Source: Betaproteobacteria bacterium
Lineage (GTDB): Bacteria > Pseudomonadota > Gammaproteobacteria > Burkholderiales > Burkholderiaceae_C
Length of the DNA stretch: 6,599 nucleotides
Reading direction: 5' to 3'
Assembly (NCBI GenBank): GCA_005882155.1
Contig: VBCQ01000335.1
Coordinates: 1 to 6,599, forward strand
Shown here: piece by piece, positions 1-5,557 of the stretch
Position numbering within the stretch: the first letter of the stretch is position 1
How the letters are laid out: each line of letters starts with the position of its first letter
Translations under genes and position numbers: made by a program
The notes under the pieces: model-generated
Databases searched by the model: none
Seen by the model: only the letters and a program-made list of their open reading frames with translations
Told to the model about the DNA's origin: nothing

Positions 1-2
1 GC

Positions 3-875
3 GATGACTACGGCGCCGGCGCAGCGCAGGTCTCGGCGTGGGCCGGCATTCACTACTTCGCGAGCCGCCACGGCTTTCACGCTCCTGGCGACGCGAGCGA
101 AGAGCGCGACGGCGTGCTGACCTGGCCCGAAGGCAACGCGTGGCTTGCCGAGCGCATCACCGCGCCGCTGCGCGAGCGCATTCACACCGGCCGCGTCGCG
201 CTGCGCGTCGTCGAGAGCCGGCACGACGCAAGCGTCGATCTGTGGAACGACGCCGAACAGCACATCGAGCGCTGGACCGCGCAACAGATCGTTCTGGCAA
301 CGCCGCTGTTCATCAGCGCGCGCCTGCTCGAATCGCCGAGCGCCGCGCTGCAAGCCGCCGCAGCGCAACTGCGCTACGCGCCGTGGCTGGTCGCAAACCT
401 GCAGCTCGACGCGCCGCTCGCCGACCACCCCGGCGCTGCGCCGTCGTGGGACAACGTCGTCTACGGCAGCGCCGGATTGGGCTACGTCGACGCAATGCAC
501 CAGAGCACGCGGCCGCATCCGGGACCGACGGTTCGTACGGCGTACTCGGCGCTCGGCGGAGACACGGCCGAGCAAACGCAAGCGAATCGCCGGCGTCTGC
601 TCGACGAGCCGTGGACGGCATGGGCCGTGCGGGTGATGCAGGACCTGTCGACGCCGCACCCCGACCTCATCGACAAGGTGAGGCGCATCGACCTAATGCG
701 CTACGGCCATGCGATGAGCATTCCGGTGCCCGGCGTGCGCACGAGCGCCGCGCTGCGCGCACTGGCCTCGAGCTCAGGACGCGTGCGCTTCGCGCACAGC
801 GACTTGTCGAGCTACTCGGTGTTCGAGGAAGCGTTCTTTCACGGCGTGAATGCGGCCCGCTCGATTCGGGCCTGA
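3..875 (+). CDS. FAD-dependent oxidoreductase, flavin amine-oxidase-like (5' truncated)
   Basis: The reading frame is open from the first full codon at position 3 to a TGA at 873-875, giving 290 visible residues with no start; the N-terminal half, including the Rossmann dinucleotide-binding fold, lies left of the window. The GTG at 114 is internal, because the upstream codons read as normal protein (DDYGAGAAQVSAWAG). Visible residues 41-44 are WPEG. An LATP motif near 98-101 follows a predicted strand, as in amine-oxidase/phytoene-desaturase folds. The extreme C-terminus has the segment SVFEEAFFHGVNAA, where this superfamily closes over the FAD and ends in a Gly/Ala-rich helix. Likely role: flavin-dependent oxidation of an amine or related small molecule; the substrate cannot be read from the fragment. 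It converges on pepP with a 5 bp gap. The fold class is fairly sure; the exact function is unknown. Confidence 0.75.
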   Translation, partial: DDYGAGAAQVSAWAGIHYFASRHGFHAPGDASEERDGVLTWPEGNAWLAERITAPLRERIHTGRVALRVVESRHDASVDLWNDAEQHIERWTAQQIVLATPLFISARLLESPSAALQAAAAQLRYAPWLVANLQLDAPLADHPGAAPSWDNVVYGSAGLGYVDAMHQSTRPHPGPTVRTAYSALGGDTAEQTQANRRRLLDEPWTAWAVRVMQDLSTPHPDLIDKVRRIDLMRYGHAMSIPVPGVRTSAALRALASSSGRVRFAHSDLSSYSVFEEAFFHGVNAARSIRA

Positions 876-894
876 TGCACTCAACCGCGCATCA
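873..894. other. Small inverted repeat spanning the convergent stop codons
   Basis: TGATGC at 873-878 is the exact reverse complement of GCATCA at 889-894, with a 10-nt loop. It covers both stop codons of the facing genes (TGA 873-875 on plus, TGA 881-883 on minus). It is the only dyad seen at this junction. The stem is short and only half GC, and no T-run follows on either strand, so a role as a bidirectional terminator is a weak inference. Confidence 0.2.
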
Positions 895-2296
895 ACGCCT
901 CGATCTCGTCGGGCTCGACCGGCGCGTCGCGACTGATCAGCTCGCAGCCGTTCGCGGTGACGATCGCATCGTCTTCGATGCGGATGCCGATGTGCCAGAA
1001 GCGCTCGGGAACGCCATCAGCGGGGCGCACGTACAGTCCCGGCTCGAGCGTGACGACCATGCCCGGTTGCAGCACGCGCGACGGCTTCTTGACGACCTTG
1101 CCGCCGAGGCCGTCGGGCTGCTCGAACGGTGCTTCGGCGAGCGACAGGTATTCGCCGACATCGTGCACGTCGCGGCCGATCCAGTGGCCGGTGCCGTGCA
1201 TGTAGAACTGGCGATACGCGGCCGATGCGATTGCCCCATCGACATCGCCGACCTTGCTGCGATCGAGCAACCCGCTGTCGAGCATGCCTTGCGCGAGCAC
1301 GCGCACCGCGGCGTCGTGCGCATCGCGCTGGCGCGCGCCGGGGCGAGTCGCTGCGATCGCCGCCTTCTGCGCTGCGAGCACGATGTCGTAGAGCTCGCGC
1401 TGAGCGGCGCTGAAGCGGCCGTCGGCTGGGAAGGTTCGCGTCACGTCGCTCGCATAGCCGTCGACTTCGCAGCCGGCGTCGATCAAGCACAGCTCGCCCG
1501 GCTTCAGCTCGGCGTTGCCGGCGGCGTAGTGCAGCACGCATGCATTCGCGCCGGCCGCAACGATGCTCGGGTAGGCCGGGCTTTGCGCGCCGTGGCGGCG
1601 GAACTCGTGCAGCAGCTCGGCTTCGATCTCGTACTCGCGAACGCTCGCCGCGCCGCTGCGCAAGCGCTCGGCGCAAAAGCGCATCGCGCGCACATGGCCG
1701 CCGGCTGAGATCGCCGCCGCGCGGCGCATCGTCGCCTGCTCGCTGTCGTCTTTGACGAGGCGCATCTCGTTGAGCAGCAGGTTCAGGTCGCGCTGTGCCG
1801 ACGGGCACTCGATGCCGTGACGGCTTTGGCTGCGTACCGCGGCGAGCCAGGTCTCGACGCGTGCCGGCAATTCGGGATGGACACCGAACGGAATCCACAG
1901 CGTGCCCTGGTTGCCGAGCAGTTGCGGCAGCTTCGTCGCCATCTCGCCGACCGGCCACGCAGCGCCGATGCCGAGCGCCACCGGTGCGGCGTCAGGGCCG
2001 AGGCGAAAGCCGTCCCAGATCTCGCGCTCGGCGTCCTTGGCTCGGCAAAACAGGCTGCTGCGGCCGTCGCTCGCCAGCACCAGCACCGCTTGCGGCTCGT
2101 CGAAGCCAGTCAGGTAGTGGAAGTGACTGTCGTAGCGATACGGAAAATCGCTGTCGGCGTTGCGCTGCCGCTCGGGCGCCGTCGGCAGAACCGCGATGCC
2201 GCCGCCGTGCTGCGCCATCAATTGCGCCAGGCGCGCTCGGCGCTCCGCGTAGATGGAGCCGATGGGCGAAGGCGACTCACGCAGCAGGGCATTCAT
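881..2296 (-). CDS. pepP: Xaa-Pro aminopeptidase (aminopeptidase P, peptidase M24B)
   Basis: 471 residues. This cytosolic dinuclear-metal peptidase removes an N-terminal residue that precedes proline. An AMP_N-type domain covers roughly residues 13-150 (starts YAERRARL; contains FHYLTGF at 59-65), and the pita-bread M24 domain roughly 180-455. By alignment with E. coli PepP the metal ligands are D273 (LIDAG), D284 (SDVTRT), H371 (HGTGHWIG), E418 (TLEPGLYV) and E441 (IRIED). The second-shell histidines H256 and H378 are also present. Length is a little above the E. coli enzyme. The start is forced: an in-frame TAG at 2309-2311 lies five codons upstream of ATG 2294-2296, and no other Met occurs before residue 27. 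No Shine-Dalgarno sequence is visible in front. The gene lies 63 bp downstream of a membrane-protein gene on the same strand and is probably co-transcribed. Its frequent partner ubiH does not follow; a convergent oxidoreductase does. Confidence 0.95.
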   Translation of the reverse strand: MNALLRESPSPIGSIYAERRARLAQLMAQHGGGIAVLPTAPERQRNADSDFPYRYDSHFHYLTGFDEPQAVLVLASDGRSSLFCRAKDAEREIWDGFRLGPDAAPVALGIGAAWPVGEMATKLPQLLGNQGTLWIPFGVHPELPARVETWLAAVRSQSRHGIECPSAQRDLNLLLNEMRLVKDDSEQATMRRAAAISAGGHVRAMRFCAERLRSGAASVREYEIEAELLHEFRRHGAQSPAYPSIVAAGANACVLHYAAGNAELKPGELCLIDAGCEVDGYASDVTRTFPADGRFSAAQRELYDIVLAAQKAAIAATRPGARQRDAHDAAVRVLAQGMLDSGLLDRSKVGDVDGAIASAAYRQFYMHGTGHWIGRDVHDVGEYLSLAEAPFEQPDGLGGKVVKKPSRVLQPGMVVTLEPGLYVRPADGVPERFWHIGIRIEDDAIVTANGCELISRDAPVEPDEIEALMRG

Positions 2297-2332
2297 GGCG
2301 CGATTCTGCTACCGCGGCGGGGGATGCGGCGA

Positions 2333-2348
2333 TCCCTCTTTGGAGGGA
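2333..2348 (-). other. Short hairpin between the membrane-protein gene and pepP
   Basis: TCCCTC at 2333-2338 pairs perfectly with GAGGGA at 2343-2348 around a 4-nt loop. It lies 11 bases past the membrane-protein stop codon in the 63 bp gap before pepP. No T-run follows on the minus strand, so it is a poor intrinsic terminator. It might stabilise or attenuate the transcript between the two genes; that is inference. Confidence 0.2.
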
Positions 2349-2359
2349 GCCGTGACAAC

Positions 2360-3136
2360 TTACTTGCTCGACTTCGCGACGCGCGGCAGGTCGGGCCCGA
2401 GCGCGTTCTTGCGCAGCAGGCGCAGCGCGTGGCGCAGCTCGGCGTCCTTGCCGGAGCTCGGTGCCGCGCCGGCAGCGCTTGCAGCCTTGGAGCCCAGGCT
2501 CGACGAGCGGCGCAGCGCCTCGCGGTCCTCGCGCTGCAGCAGGCGCAGGCGCAGATGGTTCGCCACCGCCTCGACGTCGTCGAGACCGGTTTCGGCATCG
2601 GTCTTCGGCAGCGCGATGACGCGCTTGTCGTTCATGCGAACCTGCAGTCGCGCGACGCGGTTGTGCTTGCCGCGGCGCAACGTCAGGCCGCCGACGTCGA
2701 ACTCCTCGACCGACAGATCGCGAATGTTTTCGATCTCGACCTGGTGCACCGTGCCGCCGAATCCGCGCTGAAACCAGAGGTGGTTCGCGCTCGCCGAGAC
2801 GCGTTCCCAGCGCCAAATGTCGAGCCCGACCGCGGCGAAAAGCGCCAGCACCCCGATGCCGTAGAGCCACGACCAGCCGGTCGCCGCGCCGAGCCAGACG
2901 AGCAACCCCGAGCCGAGCGCGACGGCGACGATCTGGGTCATCTGCGGGTCGGCCGTGTGATAGACGCGGCGCTCGTAAGTGGCGGCTTCGGGCTCGCCGG
3001 TGGCGAGCGGCGAACACGCCCACAGCACCGCCTTCACCGCGCGATCGAGCAGCGAGTGCGCGGCCGCACCGAGCGCGAGCAGGAACGGCAACGCGAGGAC
3101 GAGGAACAGGATCTTCACCCTGCCACCATAGCCCAT
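2360..3136 (-). CDS. Uncharacterised membrane protein, PH-like-domain layout
   Basis: 258 residues, function not recognised. A hydrophobic N-terminal segment covers about residues 8-26 (signal anchor or first membrane helix). Two closely spaced hydrophobic segments follow at about 69-85 and 89-105, with a short turn between. Next comes a soluble beta-rich stretch at about 110-178 (HLWFQRGFGGTVHQVEIENI, then alternating strands), and then a helix at about 182-205 (LDDVEAVANHLRLRLLQRED). Paired membrane helices followed by such a beta-rich module resemble bacterial PH-domain membrane proteins (bPH/YdbT-like), but this is resemblance only. The last 50 residues are Ser/Ala/Lys-rich and probably flexible. 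The start is uncertain: ATG at 3136 has no clear ribosome site, and GTG at residue 7 (3116-3118), which gives MKILFLVL, is equally plausible. It lies upstream of pepP on the same strand and is divergent from the aldo/keto reductase. Confidence 0.7.
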   Translation of the reverse strand: MGYGGRVKILFLVLALPFLLALGAAAHSLLDRAVKAVLWACSPLATGEPEAATYERRVYHTADPQMTQIVAVALGSGLLVWLGAATGWSWLYGIGVLALFAAVGLDIWRWERVSASANHLWFQRGFGGTVHQVEIENIRDLSVEEFDVGGLTLRRGKHNRVARLQVRMNDKRVIALPKTDAETGLDDVEAVANHLRLRLLQREDREALRRSSSLGSKAASAAGAAPSSGKDAELRHALRLLRKNALGPDLPRVAKSSK

Positions 3137-3149
3137 GCACGCGCGCGAT

Positions 3150-3183
3150 GAGAAGGCAATTTGCCTGCGGTTTCACCCTTCTC
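3150..3183. promoter_or_regulatory. Nested dyad symmetry in the divergent intergenic region (operator candidate)
   Basis: A 13-bp palindrome occupies 3154-3166: AGGCAA, central T at 3160, TTGCCT. A second inverted pair flanks and overlaps it: GAGAAGG at 3150-3156 and CCTTCTC at 3177-3183. It lies just upstream of the minus-strand membrane-protein gene and about 100 bp upstream of the aldo/keto reductase, a typical place for a regulator to act on two divergent promoters. No regulator family was identified from the sequence. Confidence 0.35.
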
Positions 3184-3230
3184 GCTACGAGCGGCGCGCT
3201 GCGAGCGCTGAACGGTTTTGCATCTGTGGC

Positions 3231-3236
3231 TAAGAT
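3231..3236 (+). promoter_or_regulatory. Possible -10 element for the aldo/keto reductase transcript
   Basis: TAAGAT matches the sigma-70 -10 consensus at 4 of 6 positions and lies 32 bp before the start codon, in a locally AT-richer stretch. The hexamer 17 bp upstream (CTGAAC, 3208-3213) is a poor -35. This would place the transcript start near 3243. It is a weak call from inspection only. Confidence 0.2.
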
Positions 3237-3270
3237 CGTTCGCTTACCTTTTCTGACAGGGGCGAACGAT
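3235..3270. promoter_or_regulatory. 9-bp perfect inverted repeat covering the aldo/keto reductase leader and start
   Basis: ATCGTTCGC at 3235-3243 is the exact reverse complement of GCGAACGAT at 3262-3270, with an 18-nt spacer. The right arm includes the first two bases of the ATG at 3269, and the spacer holds most of the AGGGG ribosome site at 3258-3262. As DNA it could be an operator overlapping the promoter or start. As RNA, if transcription begins far enough upstream, it would fold the start codon into a stem. Which of these applies cannot be decided here. Confidence 0.4.
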
Positions 3271-4249
3271 GAACTACCGACGCTTGGGCCGCAGCGGGCT
3301 GCAGGTCAGCGAGCTCTCGCTGGGCTCGTGGGTGACCTATCACAACCAGGTCGACGAAGGCGCGGCGATGGAGATGATGGCCGCCGCATTCGATGCCGGC
3401 GTGAACTTCTTCGACAACGCCGAGGCCTATGCCGGCGGCAAGAGCGAAGAGGTGATGGGCGCGGCGATTCGCGCGCTGAAGTGGCCGCGCTTGAACTACG
3501 TCGTCTCGACGAAATTCTTCTGGGGCCTCGATCGCGAAGGCCACGCGACGAACCGCAAAGACACGCTCAATCGCAAGTACCTCTCGCAAGCGATCGACGG
3601 CTCGCTGAAGCGTTTCGGCCTCGACTTCATCGACCTCGTCTATTGCCATCGGCCCGACCCGAACACGCCGATCGAGGAGACCGTGTGGGCGATGAGCGAC
3701 ATGATCACGCGCGGCAAGGCGCTGTACTGGGGCACCAGCGAATGGTCTGCAGCCGACATCCGCGCCGCGTGGGACATCGCCGAGCGCCATCACCTGCACA
3801 AGCCGGCGATGGAGCAGCCGCAGTACCACCTGTTCCACCGCAAGCGCGTCGAAGAGGAATACGCACGGCTGTACGACGACATCGGGCTCGGCTTGACGAC
3901 GTGGAGCCCGCTCGCCAGCGGCCTGCTGACCGGCAAGTACAAGTCCGGCATTCCGGCGGACAGCCGCGGCGCGATGAAGGGCATGGGCTTTCTGCAGGAG
4001 AGCCTGGCCGATCAGAACAAGAACGCCGCCGTTGCCGAGCTCGAAGGCGTCGCCGCCGAGCTCGGCTGCAGCGTGTCGCAACTCGCCATCGCGTGGGTCG
4101 CGAAGAACCCGCGCGTCAGCACGGTGATCACCGGCGCATCGAAGCTCTCGCAATTGCAAAGCAACCTCGGCGCCGTCGACGTAATGCCCAAGCTCACGCC
4201 GGAAGTGATGGCAAAGATCGACGCGATCAGCGCACCGCTCGCGATGTGA
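3269..4249 (+). CDS. Aldo/keto reductase, Kv-beta-like (AKR6/AKR14-type)
   Basis: 326 residues forming a single (alpha/beta)8 barrel; a cytosolic NADPH-dependent reductase of aldehydes or ketones. The catalytic tetrad is visible: D49 (NFFDN), Y54 (AEAY), K82 (STKFFWG) and H127 (VYCHRPDPNTP). Features shared with voltage-gated potassium channel beta subunits and their bacterial relatives are RPDPNTPIEET at 128-138, YWGTSEWS at 153-160, EQPQYHLFHR at 182-191, TWSPLASGLLTGKY at 211-224 and VITGASKLSQL at 286-296. H127 is the standard reductase histidine, where mammalian Kv-beta has Asn, so full reductase activity is expected. The start fits: AGGGG at 3258-3262, six bases before ATG, and MNYRRLGRSGL is the usual family N-terminus. 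The substrate is unknown. Only 36 bp separate it from URC1 and no terminator is visible, so a shared transcript with the uracil genes is plausible. Confidence 0.92.
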   Translation: MNYRRLGRSGLQVSELSLGSWVTYHNQVDEGAAMEMMAAAFDAGVNFFDNAEAYAGGKSEEVMGAAIRALKWPRLNYVVSTKFFWGLDREGHATNRKDTLNRKYLSQAIDGSLKRFGLDFIDLVYCHRPDPNTPIEETVWAMSDMITRGKALYWGTSEWSAADIRAAWDIAERHHLHKPAMEQPQYHLFHRKRVEEEYARLYDDIGLGLTTWSPLASGLLTGKYKSGIPADSRGAMKGMGFLQESLADQNKNAAVAELEGVAAELGCSVSQLAIAWVAKNPRVSTVITGASKLSQLQSNLGAVDVMPKLTPEVMAKIDAISAPLAM

Positions 4250-4275
4250 GGCGGCGTATCCTTGACGCAGTGATC

Positions 4276-4280
4276 AGGAG
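4276..4280 (+). promoter_or_regulatory. Ribosome binding site of URC1
   Basis: AGGAG lies 5 bases upstream of the ATG at 4286, inside the 36 bp gap after the aldo/keto reductase. It is the strongest Shine-Dalgarno in the window and fixes the URC1 start. The gap holds no promoter or terminator that could be recognised. Confidence 0.75.
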
Positions 4281-4285
4281 CCTGC

Positions 4286-5557
4286 ATGAGTTCTTCTGAC
4301 GTCCCCGGCAACACCTCGCCAGCGAGGCACATCCGCCTCACTTCGCACCCTGGCCAGGGCACGAGCGGCGCGCCGGCGATTGCATGGGGGGCTGCGAGCG
4401 CCGTCGAGCGCGGCCCGGTCGTCGGAACCACGCTCAATCGAAGCCAGCGCAACGTCATCGGCTCGCACTCGGGCTCCTACGGCGTCTACCGCGCGCTCGC
4501 CGTCGCTGCCGGCAGCCTCGAGCGCGGCCACCGCGCCGACCTCACCAACACCGCGCCGACCGACTTGATCGGGCCGTACCTTCAATGGGGCGACCCGTCG
4601 AAGATCGTTTCGATCGACCCGTGGGGTGCAGCGGTGGCCGACGTGTTCGCCGACTTCATCGCGCAAGGCGTCGACATCCGCCCGACGATCGCGGTGACGA
4701 AGGCGCGAATTCATTTGCCCGAGGTGCGTCAGGCGATGGCATTTCTGCGTCTGCACGCCGACGGCCGCGTGCTGCTCGACGACAGCTCGGCGGTGGTCAC
4801 CAAGGTCGCGATCGAGCCGGTGTGGTGGCTGCCCGGAGTCGCCAAGCGCTTCAAGGTCAGCGAAGCCGATTTGCGCCGTGCCCTCTTCGAAGAGACGGGC
4901 GGCATGTACCCCGAGCTCGTGACGCGCAGCGACCTCGAAGTCTTTCTGCCGCCGATCGGCGGGCAGACGCTGTACATCTTCGGCAACCCGCGCGACCTCG
5001 CCGATGCGAGCGTGACGCTGACCGCGCGGGTGCACGACGAATGCAATGGGTCGGACGTGTTCGGCTCCGACATCTGCACCTGCCGGCCCTACCTCACGCA
5101 TGCGATCGAAGAGTGCATCCAAGGCGCGCAGGCGGGCGGCGTCGGGCTCATCGCCTACAGCCGCAAGGAAGGCCGCGCGCTCGGCGAAGTGACCAAATTT
5201 CTCGTCTACAACGCGCGCAAGCGACAGGTCGGCGGCGACAGCGCCGACAAGTATTTCCTGCGCACCGAATGCGTCGCCGGCGTGCAGGACATGCGCTTCC
5301 AGGAACTGATGCCCGACGTGCTGCACTGGCTCGGCATCAGCAAGATCCATCGCCTGGTGTCGATGAGCAACGACAAGTTCGATGCGATCACCGGCAGCGG
5401 CATCGAGGTCGGCGAGCGCGTGAAGATTCCCGACGACCTGGTGCCGGCCGATGCGCGCGTCGAGATCGAGGCGAAGATCGCTGCCGGCTACTTCACCACC
5501 GGCAGCGTGCCCGACGACGTGCAGCTCGCGAGCGTGAAAGGCCGCAGCCTTGAGTGA
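4286..5557 (+). CDS. URC1-type GTP cyclohydrolase II homologue, uracil catabolism
   Basis: 423 residues, about twice the length of riboflavin RibA. Residues about 15-210 match the GTP cyclohydrolase N-terminal domain found in URC1 proteins (landmarks RNVIGSHSGSYGVYRAL near 55-71, LTNTAPTDLIGP at 86-97). Residues about 215-390 form the GCHII fold. Zinc ligands C253, C264 and C266 keep the C-x10-C-x-C spacing of E. coli C54, C65 and C67. The catalytic Tyr/Asp/Arg of RibA appear as Y308 (KFLVY), D335 and R337 (QDMRF). The loop RQEGRNIGL of RibA is RKEGRALGE here (293-301), and the TNNPKK loop is MSNDKF (360-365). In the URC route the enzyme is thought to act on a uracil-derived nucleotide rather than to make riboflavin precursor; the next gene is URC4, which supports that reading. 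The stop codon overlaps the URC4 start by 8 nt. The catalytic centre is intact; substrate assignment rests on family knowledge and context. Confidence 0.9.
   Translation: MSSSDVPGNTSPARHIRLTSHPGQGTSGAPAIAWGAASAVERGPVVGTTLNRSQRNVIGSHSGSYGVYRALAVAAGSLERGHRADLTNTAPTDLIGPYLQWGDPSKIVSIDPWGAAVADVFADFIAQGVDIRPTIAVTKARIHLPEVRQAMAFLRLHADGRVLLDDSSAVVTKVAIEPVWWLPGVAKRFKVSEADLRRALFEETGGMYPELVTRSDLEVFLPPIGGQTLYIFGNPRDLADASVTLTARVHDECNGSDVFGSDICTCRPYLTHAIEECIQGAQAGGVGLIAYSRKEGRALGEVTKFLVYNARKRQVGGDSADKYFLRTECVAGVQDMRFQELMPDVLHWLGISKIHRLVSMSNDKFDAITGSGIEVGERVKIPDDLVPADARVEIEAKIAAGYFTTGSVPDDVQLASVKGRSLE
5537..5541 (+). promoter_or_regulatory. Ribosome binding site deciding the TTG start of URC4
   Basis: AAAGG lies 8 bases before the TTG at 5550-5552, inside the last codons of URC1. 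No ATG occurs near the beginning of the URC4 frame, so this site is the main support for TTG initiation. The 8-nt gene overlap suggests translational coupling. Confidence 0.55.

Noticed and set aside
114..116. GTG as the true start of the left-hand oxidoreductase
   Set aside because: The frame is open to the window edge with protein-like sequence, and a flavin oxidoreductase lacking its FAD-binding N-terminus would be inactive. The gene is simply cut by the window.
38..1708. 556-codon plus-strand frame across the oxidoreductase fragment and pepP
   Set aside because: It starts in the wrong frame of one real gene and continues antisense to another; the translation is low-complexity Arg/Ala sequence.
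2333..2348. Intrinsic terminator between the membrane-protein gene and pepP
   Set aside because: The stem is only 6 bp and no T-run follows on the minus strand, so it is kept only as a hairpin.
1817..3151. 444-codon plus-strand frame opposite pepP and the membrane-protein gene
   Set aside because: It covers two unrelated minus-strand genes and their gap, is Arg/Ala-rich, and has no family features, so it is a GC-bias artefact.
3230..4159. 309-codon frame antisense to the aldo/keto reductase
   Set aside because: Shadow of a gene with a complete catalytic tetrad; its own translation has no motif.
3269..4249. Potassium channel beta subunit function
   Set aside because: The Kv-beta resemblance is a family relationship. 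No channel gene is near, and the active site has the reductase histidine, so an enzyme is more likely.
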